Assembly (NCBI GenBank): GCA_022563285.1 | Contig: JADFNQ010000102.1 | Coordinates: 1-5,425 of the forward strand | From: Chloroflexota bacterium | Lineage (GTDB): Bacteria > Chloroflexota > Dehalococcoidia > SM23-28-2 > RBG-16-64-32 | Reading direction: 5' to 3' | Length of the DNA stretch: 5,425 nucleotides | Shown: one piece after another, positions 1-5,425 of the stretch | Numbering within the stretch: the stretch's first letter is position 1 | Layout of the letters: each line of letters starts with the position of its first letter | The notes under the pieces: generated by a model | Databases searched by the model: none | Told to the model about the DNA's origin: nothing | The model's input: the letters and a program-made list of their open reading frames with translations, nothing else | Position numbers and translations under genes: made by a program

Positions 1-1099
1 TCTTCGCCCGTTCTTTTTCGTGCTCTAGTTCGAGCTCTGCATAGCGTTGAGAGCGCGTGACTTGTAGTTTGGCAAAACCAAAAAGCACGACCCCAAATGC
101 GATGACATAAAGCGTATACGCCCACCAGGTGCGGTAAGCAGGCGGCAGGACGGTCAACTGGAAAACGTCCTCGTTGCCAATTTTACCATACACATTTCGC
201 GCACGCACTTTGAACAGGTACTCTCCTTCAGAAAGGTTGGTATAATCTTTCGTTGTTTCCCTGGACCAGTGCGACCATTCCCGGTCGAATCCTTCCAGCA
301 TATGCTGGTAACGGATTTCATCTACGGCACTGTAGAAGGAGGCAGCAAACTCGAATCGCATGGCGTTGTTGGCATAAGGCAGAATCGGCGACTCATATTT
401 ATGCGTCCCCCGGGTAGCGTAGGAGCCGTTAAAAATCAGTGAATCCTGCTGCACGGTTACTCGCCGAACCAAGGTCCTGAATGGCGTCGTCTCATTCCCT
501 GGATCGCCAGGGACGTATTTGACCACAGCCTCTGTTCCACCAAACCAGACCGTCCCGTCATCCCCCGGATAGATGGCTTTGACCTCGCCGATATCCGTGA
601 TGCGGCGAAAAGGGGTGCCATGCCAGCGAAAGGAGCCATCAGCTTCGGGCACGGCCGCACCCAACATAACCTGACGATCCATCCGGGCGAAGAACCAGGT
701 ACGGCCGGCCGCATCCTCTTTGACTCGGCCGATATAGCAGTCGGGCCTTGTAAAATCGAGGCCATAAGTGGAATCGCTTCGAAAGGTATCACTTAGCTCG
801 TCAAATTGGTACAAGCCGGAGGCGCTGGCGAATATCGTCCGGCTCTTTATTGGGAATACATTTCTCTGGCCCGCTGGCAAGCCGTGTTCTTCGTTGTACC
901 TTGAAATTTTGGCGGTATATTTATAGAGGGAATCCGGTGCAGCCATAGGCTCGATGGCCTGCACGCGGACCAAATCAGCCGCGAGTTCCGCAAGCCATAG
1001 GGTGTCGGTATCGTCTCCAGAGATCGTAAGCGTCTCCTTAATTGGACCTTGTACTTTTCCAATGTAGGTCCAGCGCCCATGCTCTTTCTGCAAGACCCC
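1..1099 (-). other. Sensor segment: two-component-regulator propeller repeats, Y_Y_Y domain, membrane helix, signalling helix
   Basis: This reads as the C-terminal half of a periplasmic sensor of the kind that ends in a histidine kinase or another output domain. Propeller blades recur about every 50 residues. Their markers are LWLAEL with W406, TIFASASGLYQF at 459-470, RTWFFARM with W506, and TVWFGGTEAVVKY with W556. PFRTLVRRVTV and DSLIFNG follow. The Y_Y_Y domain spans about 619-688, opening with RFEF and containing LEGFDREWSHW and NLSEGEYLFKVRARNVYG. A classic WWAYTLYVIAF membrane helix lies at 696-716. A charged helix containing RYAELELEHEKERAK runs to the window edge, where a dimerisation/kinase or cyclase module would be expected; the output type cannot be told. 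The N-terminal propeller blades and signal peptide are absent because the frame switches to the MFS sequence. Codons are more A/T-rich than in the other genes here. Confidence 0.85.
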
Positions 1100-2212
1100 G
1101 AGGCCGGTCTGCAGGGCGAGGGCGGTTCCAACGTAGCTGGGATCCGCCAGCTCGGACATGGCGGTGGAGAACTGGGCGGAGTCCGCGACCACGGCCAGCC
1201 CCCAGAACAGGACCAGGATCACGATGATAACCGACGCGCCCTCCGGCAGGAATCCGACGAAGAGGGCGATGGCGCCGCTGCCGATCATAGCTGCGGACGC
1301 GCTCAGGCTCCTCCCCCAGCGTTCAGAGCCCAGCCCGGCAAGGACGCTGCCGCCCGCGCCGGCGGCGAACACTGCAAACGCCAGGACGCCCGCCAGCTCG
1401 AAGGTGCCGGAGAAGAGGCCCTGATTGCCGACGACCTCCACCAGGAACAGGGGCACCCATGTCCACATGGCGTACAGCTCCCACATATGGCCGAGGTAGC
1501 CGCCGATGGCGAGCGCCGTCGCCCGGCCCCGGATAACCTCCAGGGCGTAGCGAGGACGAAAGCGTGTCGTCGGGGCTGTAAACGGCCCATCCGGGACGAA
1601 CACCAGGGTCAGGAAGCCACCGCCGAGCGTGGCCAGGGCCGCCCCGATTATCGTAGGCTCCCAGGCCTCGGCGAACAGGGAACGAAAGAGATGAGGCAGA
1701 CCTGACCCCAAGGTCAGGGCGCCTATCATGATTCCCAGGACGAGCCCGCGGCCCCGCCGGTACCAACCGGCGAGCAACTTCATTCCCACAGGATAGACGG
1801 CGGCAAGGAAGAGACCGAGGCTGAACTGAGTGGCGATGACGACGCCGACTGCCTCGAGGGGGATCAGGCTGATGGTGGACAGACTGGCCCCAACAGCGCC
1901 GACGAAGTAAACCTTCTGGGCGCGAAAAATATCCGGTAGGTTGAGAAACGCAACAATGAGGGTGCCAACGGCAAAGCCCGCAGGTATGGCGACGGCCATC
2001 CAGGTGAGCTCGCCGCTGGTGTAGCCGCGGTCTGCTGACAGGGCAGGCCTGACAGCGTTCGTGGAGAACCAGGCGCTCATGGCGAGGAGCGTGGACAGGG
2101 CAAGCAGGGCCACGATGCGCCGGCGACCGGGCATGGCGTCCGCCGCTGACGCCGCGGAAGAGCCCCCAGCGCTATCGGCCCCGATCACCGTATCCTCAGC
2201 CTCAGACTCCAT
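1..2212 (-). CDS. Chimeric open frame: truncated MFS permease joined in frame to a propeller/Y_Y_Y sensor (3' end outside window)
   Basis: One frame runs without a stop from ATG at 2212 to the window edge, at least 737 codons. Residues 1-372 read as an MFS permease and residues from about 373 as the C-terminal part of a large ligand-sensing regulator. The start is supported by an AGAAGG ribosome-binding site seven bases upstream. A natural fusion would be odd. The MFS half stops inside helix 11, after ten complete membrane segments, leaving the chain on the cytoplasmic side. The propeller and Y_Y_Y domains are normally extracytoplasmic, and the single membrane segment at 696-716 would then point the signalling helix outward. 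GC content and codon choice also change at the join. The reading frame is certain; whether it is expressed as one protein is doubtful. An assembly chimera or a recent recombination that happens to keep frame fits better. Confidence 0.8.
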   Translation of the reverse strand, partial: MESEAEDTVIGADSAGGSSAASAADAMPGRRRIVALLALSTLLAMSAWFSTNAVRPALSADRGYTSGELTWMAVAIPAGFAVGTLIVAFLNLPDIFRAQKVYFVGAVGASLSTISLIPLEAVGVVIATQFSLGLFLAAVYPVGMKLLAGWYRRGRGLVLGIMIGALTLGSGLPHLFRSLFAEAWEPTIIGAALATLGGGFLTLVFVPDGPFTAPTTRFRPRYALEVIRGRATALAIGGYLGHMWELYAMWTWVPLFLVEVVGNQGLFSGTFELAGVLAFAVFAAGAGGSVLAGLGSERWGRSLSASAAMIGSGAIALFVGFLPEGASVIIVILVLFWGLAVVADSAQFSTAMSELADPSYVGTALALQTGLGVLQKEHGRWTYIGKVQGPIKETLTISGDDTDTLWLAELAADLVRVQAIEPMAAPDSLYKYTAKISRYNEEHGLPAGQRNVFPIKSRTIFASASGLYQFDELSDTFRSDSTYGLDFTRPDCYIGRVKEDAAGRTWFFARMDRQVMLGAAVPEADGSFRWHGTPFRRITDIGEVKAIYPGDDGTVWFGGTEAVVKYVPGDPGNETTPFRTLVRRVTVQQDSLIFNGSYATRGTHKYESPILPYANNAMRFEFAASFYSAVDEIRYQHMLEGFDREWSHWSRETTKDYTNLSEGEYLFKVRARNVYGKIGNEDVFQLTVLPPAYRTWWAYTLYVIAFGVVLFGFAKLQVTRSQRYAELELEHEKERAK
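1075..1111 (-). other. Junction between the MFS and sensor sequences
   Basis: Protein similarity changes abruptly here. Up to TGLG (369-372) the residues follow the MFS helix 10-11 motif. From VLQKEHGRW (373-381) onward they follow a propeller blade. The exact breakpoint is uncertain because TGLG-V suits both families (propeller blades often carry a Gly-x-Gly-Val turn), so the join may lie in short shared sequence. Base composition drops from the permease side to the sensor side at the same place. Confidence 0.7.
1100..2212 (-). other. MFS permease segment (residues 1-371 of the chimeric frame), lacking helices 11-12
   Basis: This is a secondary transporter of the major facilitator superfamily with unknown substrate, located in the inner membrane. 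A polar, acidic, Ala/Ser-rich N-terminus of about 30 residues precedes hydrophobic helices near 33-53, 70-90, 100-118, 121-141, 155-175, 187-206, 231-257, 270-290, 303-322 and 326-346. Recognisable MFS pieces are the helix 2-3 loop with D94 and R97, the helix 4-5 stretch YPVGMKLLAGWYRRGRG (140-156), the helix 7 motif GYLGHMWELYAMWTW (238-252), and the helix 10-11 link SELADPSYVGTALALQTGLG (353-372). In relatives that last motif runs on into helices 11 and 12; here it breaks off halfway through helix 11. Complete members of the family are roughly 400-430 residues. The gene is divergent from the PAP2 gene. As it stands the permease is incomplete and probably inactive. Confidence 0.85.
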
Positions 2213-2219
2213 GCCTTAA

Positions 2220-2225
2220 CCTTCT
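2220..2225 (-). promoter_or_regulatory. Ribosome-binding site for the 2212 start
   Basis: AGAAGG on the minus strand lies seven bases before ATG 2212, one mismatch from the AGGAGG consensus. It supports this start over the later in-frame ATG codons. Confidence 0.6.
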
Positions 2226-2232
2226 TGCCCCG

Positions 2233-2260
2233 AATTTATTTACGAAATCACAGATGTCGG
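2233..2260 (-). promoter_or_regulatory. Possible sigma70-type promoter for the minus-strand gene
   Basis: CCGACA (2260-2255, four of six matches to TTGACA) is followed after 16 bases by TAAATT (2238-2233, four of six matches to TATAAT), in the only A/T-rich part of the divergent intergenic region. Transcription would start near 2226 and give a very short leader holding the ribosome-binding site. Both boxes are weak, so this is tentative. Confidence 0.3.
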
Positions 2261-2326
2261 CACCCTATGCGACCCAGGTAAGCCCATCTAGGCCTCCACA
2301 GGCGAGCTACCAGTCAGGCGACATCG

Positions 2327-2332
2327 TATACT
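2327..2332 (+). promoter_or_regulatory. Possible -10 box for the PAP2 gene
   Basis: TATACT lies 21 bases before the GTG at 2354. No good -35 hexamer sits at 16-18 bases upstream. The same hexamer precedes the MFS gene at 3404, which slightly raises its credibility. Confidence 0.3.
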
Positions 2333-2353
2333 AAGTAGTGGGCATTCGTTCGG

Positions 2354-3076
2354 GTGCCCTCTAATCGTAAGATGACTGTAGTAGCCGCGTTTCAAGAGGT
2401 TATTCTGGGCGCCGGTCCCCGGCAGTGGGTCCTGTGGTTTAGCGCCGTCGCCGCTGCCATTGCTCTGACGGGACTGGCGCTGCTCGGCGTCTACCCCCCG
2501 GGCGACCTAACCCTCACGCGGGTGATACAAGCGGTCCAGCTCCCGGGCCTGGACCTGATTAGCGAATTCGTTTATCGCATTGGGCTCTCGCCGGTGTTCC
2601 AGATCATCGCGCTGTCCACAGCGGTGCTGATGGCGCTGCGGAGGCAACGGCTGATGGCGCTGTTCCTAATCCTGGCGATGATCGCCCGCGGTTCAACACT
2701 GCTGCTGAAGGAGCTGGTGGAACGACCGCGGCCCTCGCCGGCCCTGGTGGACGTTTCGGAGCAGGCCGGTGGCTTCTCCTTCCCCAGCGGCCACGTGCTG
2801 GGGGCGGTGCTCCTCTGGGGGTTCATCTACTTCGCTTCCGAGCGGCTCATCGCCAACGAGCGGACGCGGCGATGGGTGCGATGGTCCAGCCTGGCGGTCA
2901 TCGTCCTGATGGGCCTTCAGCGGGTGTACGCCGGCGCTCACTGGCCCAGCGACGTGCTCGCGGCCTACCTCTGGGGCGGCGTCATCCTGTTCGTCCTCGT
3001 CAAAGCCTTCCAGTTCTGCGGCCTCTGCCAGTTCCAATCCTGGACCAGCAGGCTGCGCAACCCCTTCCGGGCTTGA
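2354..3076 (+). CDS. PAP2-superfamily membrane phosphatase (phosphatidic acid phosphatase type 2)
   Basis: This is an integral membrane phosphatase that probably dephosphorylates a lipid phosphate such as phosphatidate, phosphatidylglycerophosphate or undecaprenyl pyrophosphate; the substrate cannot be told from sequence. All three catalytic motifs are intact: K119-x6-R126-P127 (KELVERPRP), P144-S145-G146-H147, and R190-x5-H196-x3-D200 (RVYAGAHWPSD). H147 and H196 are the expected catalytic histidines. Hydrophobic segments lie near 27-47, 79-95, 98-112, 148-161, 178-188 and 201-218, consistent with the usual six-helix core. The length of 240 residues is normal for the family. The start is either GTG 2354 or ATG 2372; an in-frame TAG at 2336 excludes anything further upstream, and neither start has a clear ribosome-binding site. 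The short Cys-containing tail FCGLCQF (220-226) is unremarkable. It is divergent from the minus-strand frame, and a hairpin follows its stop. Confidence 0.92.
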   Translation: MPSNRKMTVVAAFQEVILGAGPRQWVLWFSAVAAAIALTGLALLGVYPPGDLTLTRVIQAVQLPGLDLISEFVYRIGLSPVFQIIALSTAVLMALRRQRLMALFLILAMIARGSTLLLKELVERPRPSPALVDVSEQAGGFSFPSGHVLGAVLLWGFIYFASERLIANERTRRWVRWSSLAVIVLMGLQRVYAGAHWPSDVLAAYLWGGVILFVLVKAFQFCGLCQFQSWTSRLRNPFRA

Positions 3077-3178
3077 TCGTCTGCCGCAGGAATGCGGCCG
3101 TAGGGCGTCGTCGCAAGCGGCCGTGATGGCGCTCCTGCCTCACAGAGCGGATCAGCCGGTCAGTCTCCGCATGCGGGC
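3077..3178. other. Intergenic stretch without a recognisable gene
   Basis: Apart from the hairpin just after the phosphatase stop, this holds only a direct repeat of the octamer GCGGCCGT (3094-3101 and 3117-3124), which is partly palindromic and likely chance in GC-rich DNA. No promoter or coding signal is convincing. Confidence 0.4.
3083..3098 (+). terminator. Hairpin after the PAP2 stop, possible terminator
   Basis: GCCGCA-GGAA-TGCGGC forms a perfect six-base-pair GC-rich stem closed by a GNRA-type tetraloop, beginning six bases after the TGA of the phosphatase gene. No run of T follows, so it may be a weak or factor-assisted terminator or an mRNA 3'-end stabiliser rather than a classic intrinsic terminator. 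Confidence 0.35.
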
Positions 3179-3385
3179 GTAGGCGGCTATCTGGGCGAGG
3201 ATAGCATCGGGACGGCCCTGATGCGTGCTGTCCTCCACACCTGGTTTCACGCGGGGGAGATCAACGCCGTCAGTCAGATGCACGGGCACCCGGCGATCAG
3301 CTTCGTCGGCCCGATGGTGGGTAAGCTGGAGTGGCGCAGCGAGCGAGGACCAGCGCAGGCGGGCCCCGTCGCGGGATTCGTCTGA
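3179..3385 (+). pseudogene. 3' remnant of a DinB-superfamily protein gene
   Basis: The frame ending at TGA 3383-3385 reads VGGYLGEDSIGTALMRAV then LHTWFHAGEINAVSQMHGHP, followed by AISFVGPMVGKLEWR. From my knowledge of the family this resembles the last helix and tail of DinB/YfiT-like metalloenzyme-fold proteins, which carry an H-x3-H pair followed by a Gly-Glu/Gln turn and a QMLGH-type ending. The pair here is H6 and H10 counted from ATG 3221. A complete protein would need about 150-170 residues, but an in-frame TAG lies at 3101 and the phosphatase gene ends at 3076, so at most about 60-68 plausible residues remain. The N-terminal bundle with the first metal ligand is missing. It is therefore probably a 5'-truncated pseudogene. 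An independent 54-residue protein starting at ATG 3221 is possible but has no good ribosome-binding site. Confidence 0.5.
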
Positions 3386-3390
3386 GGGGA

Positions 3391-3396
3391 TATACT
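3391..3396 (+). promoter_or_regulatory. Possible -10 box, spaced for a leaderless start of the MFS gene
   Basis: TATACT ends seven bases before ATG 3404, so transcription would begin at or next to the start codon. A purine run GAGGGG (3384-3389) is 14 bases from the ATG, too far for an ordinary ribosome-binding site. No clear -35 hexamer is present. Inference from spacing only. Confidence 0.35.
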
Positions 3397-3403
3397 CACA
3401 GGC

Positions 3404-4897
3404 ATGGATGAAGGGCGGGCCGCCTCAGACAGGGCTGCATTGTGGTCATGGCTGGGGATAATCGGTCGTGCCCCGGCCGGGGCGGACAGGGTCCTGGACG
3501 AGACTCAGGCCCGCATGTTCAGGTTTCTCTGGGCCTTCTTGCCGGAACCAGCTATCGCCAGGGATCTGCGGTTCCAGCACCTGCTTGCTTCACGCTTCCT
3601 GTCAGATGCGGGACAGCAGTCGCTCACGTTCGGAGCGCTGATTGCAGTGGCGCGGGACGGGGGATCAGCACTGGAGGTCGCGCTTGTGGGCGTCGCGGCG
3701 CTGCTCCCGCCGGCGCTGTTCGGGCTGTACGGCGGCGCCGTAGCAGACGAACTGCCGAAGCGGGTGGGGCTGGCCGGGGCGTACACTGGGCAGGCGCTGC
3801 TCTGCTTCATCGTGCCGCCGCTATTCGGGACGGAGCTGCCGGTGGTACTGGTGTTGATCTTTGCGGTCAGCACCCTGGGACAGGTTTCCGGCCCCACGGA
3901 ATCGGCGGTGCTGCCTCTGGTGGCGTCCGAGAAGCAACTCGCGAGCGCGGCAGCGATGATCAATATGGCCGCGGCGGCCGGCGCTGGCTTCGGGATGGCC
4001 CTGCTCGCGCCCATCGTCGTCCGCTCATCTGGCATCGAACCGGTCTTCTATTTGGCCGGGGTGCTGCTGTTGCTGGCGGCCAGCCGCGTGTTCGACCTCC
4101 CTGTCTGGAAGAAGCACTGGAAGTTCCGTTTGGCGCCGCCGGAAGTGCGTGTCAGGCCGGCGGTGACTTGGCTGGTCCAGCATCCGGCAGTGGCGACGAT
4201 GATCATCGTGGCCGTGCTGGCAGGGACGGTAAACCTCGTGCTGATGACGCTGGCGCCGCGCTATGTGCAATCGGTGTTGGATGCTGATGCGGCGGATACG
4301 GCCTACGTGCTGGCGCCTTCTGCGCTGGGCATTGTATTAGCGCTGGTATTGGCGCCCTCGATCATGAGGATTCGCGGGGAGAGGGTGGCGGCGCTGGCGG
4401 GCCTGGGCATTGGGACGGCCTTCCTGTTCAGTCTGGGGCTGGTGAGCGATATCACACCGGTCGTTGACCCGGTGAACCCGATCCGCCTAGTGCAACTGAC
4501 GGGCATCAGCCTTGGGGAGAAGCTGCGGACGGCAAGCCTGCTGGCGCTGCCCCTGGCGTTCGGGGTTTCCCTTGCGACGACCTCCGTCCAGACGTACATC
4601 AACCGCCGTGTACCCATTCCCCTCCAGGGGAGAACGTTCGCGGTGCAGAGCACGCTACGCAACGGCGGGGCGATAGTACCCCTTCTCACACCGGGAGCGG
4701 CGGCCTCGCAATTCGGGGCGGAGAAGGTGTTGCTGGCGTCTCCGTTCCTGCTGCTGCTGGTGGGCTACGTGCTGGTGCAGATGAGCTTCCGGTTCTCGGA
4801 GCGGGCGCCGCCTATGTTCTTGGAGGCCGTCGAATCGTTCTGGGAGGAGCCGGAGCTCAAGCAAGACGCGACGAGTACAGGACTGGCGGAGGCTTGA
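3404..4897 (+). CDS. MFS transporter, MFS_3 type (497 residues)
   Basis: This is a complete MFS membrane transporter, probably an exporter with unknown substrate. A hydrophilic N-terminus of about 50 residues precedes the family opening DLRFQHLLASRFLSDAGQQS (54-73). The helix 2-3 loop carries motif A, GGAVADELPKR (110-120), with D115, K119 and R120. GPTESAVLPLVASEKQLASA (163-182) before helix 5 is typical of MFS_3 proteins. Further hydrophobic segments lie near 92-109, 122-141, 146-161, 184-206, 213-229, 263-285, 300-320, 327-347, 377-395, 415-435 and 441-460, fitting a 12-helix plan. PLQGRTFAVQSTLRNGGA (406-423) is the conserved link before helix 11. The tail is acidic. An alternative start is ATG 3515 (M38), which would give 460 residues, nearer the conserved core. 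It follows the DinB-like remnant by 18 bases and converges on the ABC ATPase gene. Confidence 0.88.
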   Translation: MDEGRAASDRAALWSWLGIIGRAPAGADRVLDETQARMFRFLWAFLPEPAIARDLRFQHLLASRFLSDAGQQSLTFGALIAVARDGGSALEVALVGVAALLPPALFGLYGGAVADELPKRVGLAGAYTGQALLCFIVPPLFGTELPVVLVLIFAVSTLGQVSGPTESAVLPLVASEKQLASAAAMINMAAAAGAGFGMALLAPIVVRSSGIEPVFYLAGVLLLLAASRVFDLPVWKKHWKFRLAPPEVRVRPAVTWLVQHPAVATMIIVAVLAGTVNLVLMTLAPRYVQSVLDADAADTAYVLAPSALGIVLALVLAPSIMRIRGERVAALAGLGIGTAFLFSLGLVSDITPVVDPVNPIRLVQLTGISLGEKLRTASLLALPLAFGVSLATTSVQTYINRRVPIPLQGRTFAVQSTLRNGGAIVPLLTPGAAASQFGAEKVLLASPFLLLLVGYVLVQMSFRFSERAPPMFLEAVESFWEEPELKQDATSTGLAEA

Positions 4898-4900
4898 CGC

Positions 4901-4934
4901 CCCCGGCTCATGGCCCAAGCGCGGGCCGGCGGGG
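4901..4934. terminator. GC-rich inverted repeat between convergent genes, possible shared terminator
   Basis: The 38-bp convergent gap contains GGCCC (4912-4916) and GGGCC (4923-4927) with a six-base loop, flanked by CCCC (4901-4904) and GGGG (4931-4934) that could extend the stem with an internal bulge. No T-run is seen on the plus-strand side; TTT at the minus-strand side lies inside the ABC gene end. Suggestive only. Confidence 0.25.
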
Positions 4935-4935
4935 T

Positions 4936-5425
4936 CTAAAGGATCTGGGACAGGAACAGCTTCGTCCGCTCCTCCTGAGGGTCCTCGAAGAAGTGCTCCG
5001 GCGTCCCTTCCTCCACTATGAGGCCGTCATCGAAGAACAGGAACCGGTCCGCCGCCTCCCGGGCAAAGCCCATCTCGTGAGTAATCACGATCATCGTCAT
5101 GCCGGATTCCGCCAGCTCTTGCATGACGTCCAGGACCTCTTTGATCATCTCCGGGTCTAGGGCGGAGGTCGGCTCGTCGAACAGCATGATCTTGGGCTGC
5201 ATCGCCAGGGCGCGGGCGATGGCGACCCGCTGCTGCTGACCGCCCGATAGCTGGGCAGGATACTTGTCGATCTGCTCGGGAATGCCGACGCGTTCCAGGA
5301 GCCGCTCAGCCAGCTCATTCGCTTCCGCCTTGCGGATGTGCCGGACGTGCGAGAGCGCCAGAGTGACGTTCCTCCGCACCGTGAGGTGCGGGAAGAGGTT
5401 GAACTGCTGGAACACCATCCCCACC
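4936..5425 (-). CDS. Polar amino-acid ABC transporter ATP-binding protein, GlnQ/HisP/ArtP type (N-terminus outside window)
   Basis: This is the cytoplasmic ATPase that powers uptake of a polar amino acid such as glutamine, arginine or histidine, working with a two-subunit permease and a periplasmic or lipid-anchored binding protein. The visible 162 residues begin just before the Q-loop VFQQFNLFPHLTV. The signature motif LSGGQQQR is at 59-66, Walker B IMLFDE at 79-84 with catalytic E84, the D-loop SALD at 87-90, and the H-loop THE with H116. The ending GLIVEEGTPEHFFEDPQ (134-150) plus ERTKLFLSQIL is characteristic of the polar amino-acid branch. Family members are about 240-250 residues, so roughly 80 including Walker A lie beyond 5425. 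The GTG near the edge is internal, not a start. The stop is TAG at 4938-4936. Which amino acid is carried cannot be decided; permease genes are probably further upstream, off the window. Confidence 0.93.
   Translation of the reverse strand, partial: VGMVFQQFNLFPHLTVRRNVTLALSHVRHIRKAEANELAERLLERVGIPEQIDKYPAQLSGGQQQRVAIARALAMQPKIMLFDEPTSALDPEMIKEVLDVMQELAESGMTMIVITHEMGFAREAADRFLFFDDGLIVEEGTPEHFFEDPQEERTKLFLSQIL

Noticed and set aside
1049..1705. Plus-strand open frame of 218 codons opposite the permease segment
   Set aside because: It is rich in Arg, Gln, Asp and Ala without recognisable motifs, and it is antisense to a frame with clear MFS motifs. It crosses the junction but is explained by high GC content.
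1323..1766. Minus-strand 147-codon frame offset from the permease segment
   Set aside because: It overlaps the permease frame on the same strand with an Arg/Gly/Pro-rich translation; the permease reading carries all the conserved motifs.
3094..3124. Direct repeat of GCGGCCGT at 3094-3101 and 3117-3124
   Set aside because: Only two copies of a GC-rich partly palindromic octamer. No flanking mobile-element or regulatory context, so probably chance.
3152..3220. Minus-strand C-terminus-like reading ending RPDAILAQIAAYARMRRLTG before TGA at 3154-3152
   Set aside because: It reads plausibly like the end of a protein, but continuing upstream it becomes the antisense of the DinB-like remnant and I cannot assign it to a family. 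Kept only as a possible deletion scar.
3225..3461. Plus-strand 78-codon frame overlapping the DinB-like remnant and the MFS start
   Set aside because: Ser/Arg/Gly-rich translation without features. A different frame in the same stretch gives the DinB-like sequence, and this one overlaps the MFS start out of frame.
3505..4035. Minus-strand open frame of 176 codons opposite the second MFS gene
   Set aside because: Ser/Ala/Pro-rich translation with no start signal or family resemblance. Antisense shadow.
3442..4287. Long plus-strand open frame of 281 codons overlapping the second MFS gene
   Set aside because: Its translation is Gly/Arg/Ala-rich low-complexity sequence with no family features. 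It is the +1/+2 shadow of a clearly conserved membrane transporter in GC-rich DNA.

Overview
The window looks like GC-rich bacterial DNA carrying ordinary housekeeping and transport genes, probably a metagenomic contig. No rRNA, tRNA, CRISPR array or transposase is visible. From about position 1100 rightward the DNA is GC-rich, by eye around 60-65% with C/G-ending codons. Positions 1-1099 are nearer 50% GC with more A/T-ending codons. The gene content does not fix a phylum: the right-hand genes would suit a GC-rich environmental bacterium, and large propeller/Y_Y_Y sensors like the one on the left are common in Bacteroidota and related groups.

Layout. Positions 1-2212 on the minus strand form one uninterrupted reading frame of at least 737 codons that leaves the window on the left. 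Its first ~370 codons are a major facilitator superfamily (MFS) permease cut off within transmembrane helix 11. The rest is the C-terminal part of a periplasmic beta-propeller sensor (two-component regulator propeller repeats, Y_Y_Y domain, one membrane segment, start of a signalling helix). The protein family, base composition and codon use all change at about 1075-1111. This makes a chimeric join, by assembly or by recombination, more likely than a designed two-domain protein. A 141-bp divergent intergenic region (2213-2353) follows.

On the plus strand come a PAP2-type membrane phosphatase (2354-3076), a region without an intact gene (3077-3403), and a second, complete MFS transporter of the MFS_3 type (3404-4897). 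The gap holds a hairpin just after the phosphatase stop and what looks like the 3' end of a decayed DinB-superfamily gene. The MFS gene converges, across 38 bp, on a minus-strand polar amino-acid ABC transporter ATPase (4936-5425) whose N-terminus lies beyond the window.

The genes do not form an obvious pathway. They are separate units (divergent, then co-directional but spaced, then convergent) sharing only a membrane/transport theme. I see no convincing new biological system. The most informative signal is the in-frame MFS-sensor junction, followed by the DinB remnant and a -10-like box placed so that the second MFS gene could be leaderless.
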